A stretch of DNA of 64,000 nucleotides from Symsagittifera roscoffensis. Taxonomy: Eukaryota; Xenacoelomorpha; Acoela; Convolutidae. This document shows, one piece after another, positions 32,252-40,600 of the stretch (the stretch's first letter is position 1; each line of letters opens with the position of its first letter). The stretch is taken from NCBI RefSeq assembly GCF_963678635.1, contig NC_087067.1, positions 27,661,547-27,725,546 on the forward strand. Direction: 5' to 3'. Made by a program: the position numbers and the translations under genes. Below the pieces are notes generated by a model. It did no database searches. It saw only the letters and a list, made by a program, of their open reading frames with translations, and was not told the origin of the DNA.

Positions 32252-32266
32252 TGGCGCTCCTGGGTG
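32252..32266 (+). promoter_or_regulatory. Candidate primer-binding site
   Basis: tggcgctcctgggtg begins 12 nt after the LTR. It starts TGGC, as expected for complementarity to a tRNA 3' end ...GCCA (discriminator G, as in serine tRNAs). The tRNA identity is not proven, and the distance from the LTR is larger than the usual 0-5 nt. Confidence 0.4.
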
Positions 32267-32707
32267 TTTTTAAGACATCATGACTACGGAGTCGAACCCA
32301 CTTGACACAGCTCCGGGCTACATGCCCATTCTAGAGTACCGGTGGTTTACAGCGGGAACGTGTAAACCTTCCGGTTGTACCGTGATAGCTTTTTAAGAAA
32401 ACTCAAGAAAACTTCCTGGTACGCTCTCCGAACGAGGCTTAGCTAACCGAGTGAAGGGGGGCAACTAGGGGGACAAAAACACGAGCAAAAAGAATACAAA
32501 AAGGAACAAAAACTATAAAACGAAAAAAGACAGTGACTTTGATACCAAATTAGTTGGATCAAACCTTTGTATTAATTAAATAGTATACACATACTGTTTT
32601 ATAAGACCGATCGTTTCGATCAATCTAGCAATTTAAACCAGTGACTTCAGTAAGGTGCCCGAGTGGGGGGCGTCGTTAAGGGTTTTCAGATAGATTGCAA
32701 CCCAACC

Positions 32708-32830
32708 GGACCACTAGGAGACTTGACTGGAAAGGGTGACCAGTCGAGTGGGAAAGTGGTTCACAAGGATCGAAACGGACCACTAGGAGACTTGATTGGA
32801 AGAGGTGACCAGTCGAGTGGGAAAGTGGTT
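32708..32830 (+). repeat. Direct duplication, 69-bp period, in the leader
   Basis: Two 54-bp copies beginning ggaccactaggagacttga (32708-32761 and 32777-32830) with three or so differences, separated by 15 bp. Function unknown. Could bind Gag or a host factor, or be a replication slippage product. Confidence 0.85.
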
Positions 32831-33857
32831 CTGCTGTCAAGTGCAGAACAGAGACAACCAGCACATGATCACTACAAGAGGACGCACAGGGGTGTTCTCA
32901 AGTCGAGCAACGGGTATCATTAGAATCCACATTACATTATAGGAAATAAGTGTAAAATTGGATAAGCGGAGTCCCATTGTTTTGAGGCAGTTTTTACTCA
33001 AGCAGGCCTGGAAACAGGTCTACGGTTTTCTCTCGAGAGGTTTAGCACCCGGCGCTTAAGGGATTTTTCGGCTTAAGAGGGGGGCTAAAGAGGGGGGAGG
33101 TTAGAAGGGGGGCTGGTTAGGTTAGAGGCTGGCGGTTGTAAATTGTAAAAAGGGGGGAAATTAGAGTAACTAATTAATCGACATCGTTGATTTAGTTACA
33201 TTAGCCATCAACACGCGTTGGTAATAATAGGTGGATATCCAAAATTTAACTCGAGTGAAGATTGGTACGCTGGTTGGATTGGTAGGGGGGAACGGATATA
33301 GACAACTTTTGTGATACCCCATAAGATCGCTAGTGGGGGGAGGAAAACGCGTGGCAGTTAGGTACCAGACATTTTTTTTCGACAGAAGGTCGACAATTGT
33401 CTCCTTTGAATTTTAGGTGGGTTGATTTCTCTGTTTTATTATTTTTTCTTGTTTAAAAATTTTTTTTTATTTATTGTTGCATTTTGGTGAGGATTTGCGA
33501 TTGGTTTTTATACGAAAAGGTGATCACAAGATACCTGCGCACAGGTTTTGGTTTCAAGTTGCTTGGAACATAGAAAAAGAGGTAATTCAAAAAGGGGGGT
33601 TAGCATTTGGCCATTAAGAGAGGGTTTTTGGGAAAATTTTCACTAGAGCTTGGTGGTGGTACAAGGTACAGTGAATCAAGAAGTCCCTACAACGAAGAAG
33701 AAAGAGATCCGATATCCAGGCACTCAGTGACGAGTCTTGGGACAGTACCGAAGAAGTATTGGGACATTGCAGTCTGGGGACAGTCTTGGGGCAACACAGT
33801 CTTGGGACAGTGCAGCCTTGGGGCAGTCTTGGACCAGAGCAGTCTTGGTACGAAACA

Positions 33858-34361
33858 GTCTTGGGCCATTGGTCTTGGGACGTTAGTCTTGGGACGTTGG
33901 TCTTGGGACATTAGTCTTGGGACGTTGGTCTTGGGCCATTGGTCTTGGGGCGTTAGTCTTGGGACATTAGTCTTGGGACATTAGTCTTGGGATTTTGGTC
34001 TTGGGCCATTGGTCTTGGGACATTAGTCTTGGGACGTTGGTCTTGGGCCATTGGTCTTGGGACGTTAGTCTTGGGACGTTGGTCTTGGGCCATTGGTCTT
34101 GGGACATTAGTCTTGGGCCATTGGTCTTGGGACATTAGTCTTGGGACGTTGGTCTTGGGCCATTGGTCTTGGGACGTTAGTTTTGGGACATTAGTCTTGG
34201 GCCATTGGTCTTGGGACGTTAGTCTTGGGACGTTGGTCTTGGGCCATTGGTCTTGGGACATTAGTCTTGGGACGTTAGTCTTGGGACATTGGTCTCGGGA
34301 CGTTAGTCTTGGGACGTTGGTCTTGGGACGTTGGTCTTGGGACGTTGGTCTTGGGACATTG
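33858..34361 (+). repeat. 36 phased copies of a 14-bp repeat
   Basis: 504 bp, exactly 36 units of gtcttggg(cc/ac)(a/g)tt(a/g). I counted 36 units with no length variation. Three main unit types (ending ccattg, acgtta, acgttg) often occur in that order, giving a 42-bp higher-order pattern. Degenerate units extend to about 33736 on the left and 34440 on the right. Since 3 x 14 = 42, all frames are easily open, which explains the false ORFs on both strands. Confidence 0.97.
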
Positions 34362-34649
34362 ATCTGAGGATACCAATAAGAAGTACTGGGACAACACTGA
34401 ATAGTCTTGGGACGGTAGAGAGAAAGTCTTGGAACAGTATTAGGAAAGGGGTACTACAAGAGTACTAAGTTAGGTTGAAGTAACCAATTATAACAACACA
34501 TTCCCTATCCTAACCTAACACATAAAAGTTTTCAAGAGTTTAAGAAAAATTGTTTTTAGCGAATTGTCAATTTCTTTTTACTTAGAGTTTTAACCTTAGA
34601 GTAGAAATTTTGTAGATAATAATACTGTAAATAATAACAATTGTAAATA

Positions 34650-35519
34650 ATGAGGCGGAGCAGGGTACCGGTAGCTGAAAAAAGATCTACCGAAGCAAAG
34701 ACAAAGAATAATTCGTCGCTACGCAAAACAACATCAATGGGTCCGAAGATAACAAAGAAGAGCTTTTCAGTTAATATGGTCAGCACAAGGAGTACAACGG
34801 AGAACAGAGCAAAAGAGGGCACGGAAGGGGAACGAGTAGAACCCACCATCGAGATTGATCTAGAGACACCTGATCAAAGTGTGGATGAAACAAGGAAAAT
34901 GGCGACGGAGTCAACTCCAATGCCCAATGCAGAAGAACCAAACCCGAAACCCATAGAATTCTCACCAATAGACAATGTGGAAGATGCAATAAGCAACACC
35001 GAAGAAACGGTGAAAGAAGACTCTCAAGTAAAAAAGACATCTTTTACAGAAAAGTTGGCGATGATGGTCGGAAAAAAAACGAAAGAAAACATGACTGAAG
35101 AACCAAAAGCTGAAAGAGCACGAACATTTGGGACAGTGAGCACAAAGACGACAGAAGCCAATCCAAGAGAGGAACAAACTAAAGCAGAAGCAACGGCCAA
35201 AGACAGACCGACGGCTGACCATGAAGAGGCTACTCTTGAGCTAGGTGACTTGATGGCAAAACTGAATCAGATCGACAAAAAACTGAAGCACAGCGAAGAG
35301 GACAGAGAAGTGATAAGAAAAGAATTAAGATACAACAAACACGAGTATCTGGATAGTTATTTTAACCTGGCTAAGGCAACAGACGAGAGACTCAAAGAGA
35401 TGACAGAGAAGGTAGAAGCCACCAATGAAGAACGAGATAGGAACATCAAAAAAGATATGCAACAGTTGAAAAACCGATATGATGATGTCAACAGCCAATT
35501 AGTGTGCAATACAGGCTAA
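34650..35519 (+). CDS. Charged gag-like ORF1 of the LTR element
   Basis: 289 codons from an ATG at 34650. Very rich in K, E and T, with no globular domain that I recognise. The C-terminal 90 residues look like a coiled coil (LGDLMAKLNQIDKKLKHSEE and following heptads). It ends TAA at 35517-35519. The next ORF is in the +1 frame, overlaps by 17 nt of open frame (from 35503) and has no ATG, and the coiled-coil character continues in it. So ORF1 may be the N-terminal part of Gag, joined by a +1 frameshift, or separated by a small deletion. Confidence 0.75.
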   Translation: MRRSRVPVAEKRSTEAKTKNNSSLRKTTSMGPKITKKSFSVNMVSTRSTTENRAKEGTEGERVEPTIEIDLETPDQSVDETRKMATESTPMPNAEEPNPKPIEFSPIDNVEDAISNTEETVKEDSQVKKTSFTEKLAMMVGKKTKENMTEEPKAERARTFGTVSTKTTEANPREEQTKAEATAKDRPTADHEEATLELGDLMAKLNQIDKKLKHSEEDREVIRKELRYNKHEYLDSYFNLAKATDERLKEMTEKVEATNEERDRNIKKDMQQLKNRYDDVNSQLVCNTG

Positions 35520-37605
35520 ACTGGATGCAATCTTGAGAAATTCTACCTCACAAGAAAAACCGGCAGCGGATCGCACGCAAGGCACCAGAGTTGACTTTGT
35601 GGAACCACAAAGGAACAAACGGCAATCGACACCGTTGCCCTTAACCCGGGATACGGTGAGCATAGCACCAACAGCTGCTAAAACAATCATGAAGAATGGA
35701 ACGTCAAGTACAACGACTGGTCCGGGGGACTCAACAGCTAACAGCAACGCAGGTCCGGATGCTATGACATGGGCAAGCACTTGGGAGATGATGAATAGAA
35801 CTCTAGAGGCCTTTGCCACGAGGAACACTGACTCGAATGATAGAAGAGAGGTAAAATCCAGAAAAACATTCAAAAAGCCAAAAGAATTCAAAGATGACTC
35901 TGATGGATGCATTGATACTTGGGTGGAAGTGATGAGATTACACCTAGAACAGGACAACTTGAACGATGAAAGACAAGCATGCACAGCCATACTCAGCAAT
36001 TTAGAAGGCACGGCATTAAAATGCGTGGTTGCGAAGAAAGAAGAAGAAAGCGATACCGCGGACAAAATCTTTGAAATACTGTTGAATAGATTCGGCTCAG
36101 GCATGAAGGGTCATCAAGCGATGATGCGATTTGAAAAAAGGAGACAGAGAGATGACGAATCGATATACAGGTTCCTAGATGATCTCGAGAGCTTGAGAAG
36201 AAGGAGTGACCCAGAAGAATCTACCAATAGAAGAAACTTCAGCATAGCCTCAAAGTTCATTGATGGGGTAAAGAGTGATGACTTGAGAACGATGTTAGCA
36301 ACGTATTACACATTGTCGAAAGATAATGCGCCAACTCCAGAAGAGATGAGGCAGAAGTCAAGAGAATACATGCTGATGAAACCCAAGAAATACTCGTACT
36401 CAGACAACAGGTTCACCCAAGGGGGGAGTCAGCCACAGAGGTCGCCATGGTACAAGCCCAGAGATGACATGGACAAACGCAGGTCGTGTGCTAACTGCGG
36501 GTCAGTTGATCATCATGTGGCGGATTGCACGACATACAAACAGGGCATGAAGAGTTTGGGATATGCACCTGATGAGGAAGATATGAGTCAGATGGAAGAA
36601 CACGAGTTCTATAGCGGCTTGATCACCAAAATAGGTGCAAGATGCTTCTTCTGCAACCAAGAAGGGCACTTCAGGATGGACTGTCCGTTGTTTTGGGAAG
36701 CGGTCAAGAATCAGAGTAATCCGAAACACAAGTTGGCGCTAGCAGCGGTGCAGAACCAGAGAAACAGACAAGGTGAATTTGAGACGAAGAAACTTGAGGG
36801 ACCAAATGTAGAGCTACCAACGAAATCAATGAAAACTGTAACACAATGTGGTAGTGCAGCAGAGGCAACGACGAAGAAAGCCCCAGAAGTAGATTACGAG
36901 AAGGCGGCAGCGGAGGCCATCAACAAAGTGAAGCAGGATCTAGCAGCGAAAGAAATAGAACAACGACTAAAGCAGGAGATCGAAAAGCAGAATTTCAACG
37001 AAGCATTAACTGGATCGAAGCCAGCACCAGAGGCTGTATCGGGCTCGACAAAGACTGGAAATTGTAACACTGTAAAGATGGTGACAGGAAAACCATTCGG
37101 CATATCAAAGATCGGGGCTAGAATAATGTCGATAATCACAGTGGGCGGCCACGAGGTAACCAGAAACTTGAGCGAACCGAGCGACCAGACAATAATGCAC
37201 ATTGATGTGTACGCAGATTACTTGAGTTTAATAAGTCCACAATCGACTTCTAGAGCATTGAGAGCACTACTCACGCGAGGGGGTAGCAAGTCGGTACGTG
37301 TTGATAACAGATACACAGAAGCTTATGGTCCACATGAGGTGATGTTAAATATAGATGGAATCAACATCTATACCAAAACAATGATAACATGTGATGAAGA
37401 CCTAATTGGGCAAATCTACGTAGGGAAGGAAGAGTTAAAGGTGAGATCGATTGGACACTGCGCCATGCTTGAAGAAGATGCGATGCACATCGGAACAGAG
37501 GCAGATGTGACAGGGCACGTGCTAGACATAAGTGGCAAGAAGACTCAGTTACGTGGGTTACTTGATACGGGAGCGGTCTTGAGTGTCATACCAATCGAAA
37601 CTTGA
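35503..37605 (+). CDS. gag: Gag nucleocapsid and start of protease
   Basis: Open from 35503. The first ATG is internal, so translation probably enters from ORF1. The middle resembles a Ty3/gypsy capsid (residues about 115-300, counted from 35533: IDTWVEVMRLHLEQ, YRFLDDLESLRRR). There are two CCHC zinc knuckles, CANCGSVDHHVADC (about 319-332) and CFFCNQEGHFRMDC (about 371-384), both with perfect spacing. Near the C-terminus is the aspartic protease active site LLDTGAVLSVIP (D at about 678). It ends at a TGA (37603-37605) in the middle of the protease fold, and the rest of the fold follows in the same frame. Confidence 0.9.
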   Translation, partial: CAIQAKLDAILRNSTSQEKPAADRTQGTRVDFVEPQRNKRQSTPLPLTRDTVSIAPTAAKTIMKNGTSSTTTGPGDSTANSNAGPDAMTWASTWEMMNRTLEAFATRNTDSNDRREVKSRKTFKKPKEFKDDSDGCIDTWVEVMRLHLEQDNLNDERQACTAILSNLEGTALKCVVAKKEEESDTADKIFEILLNRFGSGMKGHQAMMRFEKRRQRDDESIYRFLDDLESLRRRSDPEESTNRRNFSIASKFIDGVKSDDLRTMLATYYTLSKDNAPTPEEMRQKSREYMLMKPKKYSYSDNRFTQGGSQPQRSPWYKPRDDMDKRRSCANCGSVDHHVADCTTYKQGMKSLGYAPDEEDMSQMEEHEFYSGLITKIGARCFFCNQEGHFRMDCPLFWEAVKNQSNPKHKLALAAVQNQRNRQGEFETKKLEGPNVELPTKSMKTVTQCGSAAEATTKKAPEVDYEKAAAEAINKVKQDLAAKEIEQRLKQEIEKQNFNEALTGSKPAPEAVSGSTKTGNCNTVKMVTGKPFGISKIGARIMSIITVGGHEVTRNLSEPSDQTIMHIDVYADYLSLISPQSTSRALRALLTRGGSKSVRVDNRYTEAYGPHEVMLNIDGINIYTKTMITCDEDLIGQIYVGKEELKVRSIGHCAMLEEDAMHIGTEADVTGHVLDISGKKTQLRGLLDTGAVLSVIPIET

Positions 37606-40600
37606 GAACGAATGGGCTTCAACAAAGATGACTTGATAGATTCGAGAATACGGTTATCGGCTGCGAACAAAGGGGCCCTGCGCGTGTTGGGCAGAACGCC
37701 GATAATAGCGCTCAATCTGGGGGAACGTAACCTGTGGATGAGTTTTCTTGTAGTAGAAAACCTAGATGAGTCTGACCAATTTATTTTAGGCAGAGACTTC
37801 ATCAGGAACTTTGATGAAGCGATTGATCTAAACAACGTAATGTTCAGGATACGGAACCCGGATAGGAGGTACGCAATCAAACCGGTAAATTTAATAATGG
37901 CAAATGAAAGCAAAGCACCGGTGTTCTTGAGTAGGAGGGTGAGGTTAAAGGCGAATGAAGCGGCAATCGTAGGCTTGCGGATGAAAAATTACAATGAATT
38001 AAGTGACAATAAGCAAGTGTGTATAGTTCCGAATCCTAATAGTCAAAGTGCTGCTGTTTTAGGAAGATCCTTCTCGATAACGAAGAGCGGCCTCTGCGTC
38101 AGTGTCTTGTTGAATACCCTTGATATACCGATCACGATACAGAGAGGGAGGAAACTGGGATATGCTTTACCGGTTAAAACCCGATATGAGATGACTGAAA
38201 ACTCAAAACAGAATGAAGTCGTTGATTGTCCCGATCATAGGGACAAAGTTTGTATCTTGAGACGATTACAAGAAATAAAATATTCATCAGGTCTTGTTAA
38301 ATCACTTAAGTCAGAGACGGACGATGGACTGTCGAGCTGTTCGAACTTTCCAGAGCGGCCCACACTGGATGAAATGCAAATTGATAAACCGGTTCTCCCG
38401 GAGATTGAACACTTGAGGGGCAAACTGACGGACGAACAGCTCGAAGCCATCAAGGACGTACTAGAGCGGAACGAAGAAGTTTTTTCGAAGCACAAAGCGG
38501 ATATCGGGTGTTGTAATTTCGTTGAGCATGAAATAGAACTTGAGGAGAACGCGGTACCGCACAGGGAGGGGGCGAGGCGCATGACCCCGCACAAATCGGA
38601 GGCGTGTAGAAAAGAGATCGAAACGTTACTAGAGTATGACATGATAGAACCATCCAAGTCACCGTGGGCGTGTGGAGTAGTGATGGCCAAAAAGAAAGGC
38701 GACCAGTTGAGGTTTTGTTGTGACTTTCGATACCTGAACTCCGTCACGGTGAAGGATGCCTATCCCATACCTAGGATTGATGAGAGTCTCTCGAAGTTAG
38801 GTGATGCAAAATTTTTTACGACTCTTGATTTAGGCTCGGCCTTTTGGCAGGTACCACTACGGAAGCAGGACAGGGACAAGACAGGGTTTGCCTGCGAGTT
38901 GGTTCTGTTTCAGTGGAAACGGATGCCGTTTGGACTTTGCAATGCCACAACCACGTTTCAGCGATTGATGGCACACGCGCTGATAGGCGTGACAAAGAAG
39001 TATGGCAATCTGGTAATGTGCTACGTGGATGACGTGGTAATAGCAACGCCAACACTAGAAGACCACATTGAGAGACTGGACGAGGTGTTCGCGTGCATGA
39101 AAAGATCGGGGCTAAAGTGTAAACCATCAAAGTGCGAGATACTCAAGGACTCAATAAAATACTTGGGTAGGATGGTAGACAAGCACGGCATCAGACCTGA
39201 TCCAGACGCTGTGGAAGCAGTCCTAACCTGGAAGTCACCGAAGACGGAACACCAGTTGATGAGCTTCCTGGGCTTCGCTAACTACTACAGAGAGTTCATC
39301 AAAGGCTATGCGGACAAGGTGTACCCGATGCAACAATTGATGAGGCACAAGGGCAAGAAGTTCACATGGAACAACGCAGCAGAAGAGTCCTTCAAGAGGA
39401 TAAAGAAAGAGCTATGCGAGGCACCAGTACTAGGGATGCCGACTGAGAAGGGGATGTACGTGCTGGACACGGATGCATCGGTAGTTGCGATTTCAGGAAT
39501 TCTCCATCAGGAACAAGAATGGAATGGAAAGACAGTCTTGAGACCAATAGCGTACGGGAGCAAAGTCCTAACTGGCACAGAAAAGAAGTACGGAGCACCG
39601 AAAGCAGAGATGTTCGCAGTGGTCACCTTTGTCGAGAAATACAGGGCATACCTAGGCAGTGAGCCCTTCAAGCTGCGAGTCGACAATCGAGCACTAAGCT
39701 GGCTGAAAACGTACTCAATGGACCAAAGTTACATTGGGAGGTGGATAGTTCGCTTGGACGGATACAATATGATAATTGAGCACAGAACACGGGATAAACA
39801 TCAAAACGCCGACAGCTTGAGTAAGAAGACGGAGTTCTACGAGAGACAAGAACAAAGAGAGGCAGACAGACCTGAAATCAAAGAGGGCTTCTCCTTCATG
39901 GACAAGGAAACGTACGACAGTCTTCCACTCACAAGATGGCTGGACAAATCAGGCAAACCGATTGAAGATCATCCCGAATTACCAAAAGAGCCTCTTGAAA
40001 AAATCATCTTGAAGAAGAACAGAAGGATCCCGATAGAGGTAATACTCAAGTCGAAGATCGTGAGGGAAACACTTAAGGCAAAAGGCTATGATCTTAACCA
40101 GGTAGAAGCGGGAGCTGCACAGATAGATGATGACTTAATGAGGTTGCTCGAGAAACTATCAGATGATAAGCCCGTGATCCAAGAGAAGGGTCAGGAGGGA
40201 CCGGAACTAACTATACTTCGGAGAAAAGAAACAGCGAACAAAACTGACTCCTCAAAAGGAAGCGTCACTGATAGCAAAGATGTCGTGCGATTACTAGTTG
40301 ACAAAATCCCCGAGAATATTCTGGAGCAGACAAAAGTCAGGAAAAAGAAAGTGACATTCAAAGAAGGAACTGAACACCTGGGACTAGATCAAGAGTCCGG
40401 GGAGTGGTCCAGGTTCACAGAAGAAGAGGAACCCGGAAAAGGAAAATTGTCCGGGGAGCGTGAAGAATGGGATGAAGACTCGGATGAGAGCAGCGAAGGC
40501 CAAGACAGTCTGTGCATGATATTAGCGGAGGAGAAGACAAGGCACCACGACAGGGAGTTACAAACTGACCCATCTTCAGGAACGTACAATCTGGACATAC

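Larger units (their letters stand above)
32267..34649 (+). other. Long leader of the LTR element
   Basis: 2.4 kb without a supported gene. It contains a 69-bp-period direct duplication (32708-32830), G-rich patches around 33000-33130, and the 14-bp repeat array (33858-34361). Apparent open frames on both strands over the array follow from its 14-bp period. It probably contains packaging and translation signals (inference). Confidence 0.7.

Noticed and set aside
33858-34361. CRISPR-like array
   Set aside because: Units are directly adjacent 14-mers without unique spacers, inside a eukaryotic LTR retrotransposon.
33607-34367. Long open frames on both strands (125 and 126 codons +, 74 and 102 codons -) rich in W, G, P and Q
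   Set aside because: They lie on the 14-bp repeat array. A stop-free 14-bp unit is open over its whole length in several frames, so the ORFs are an artefact of the repeat.
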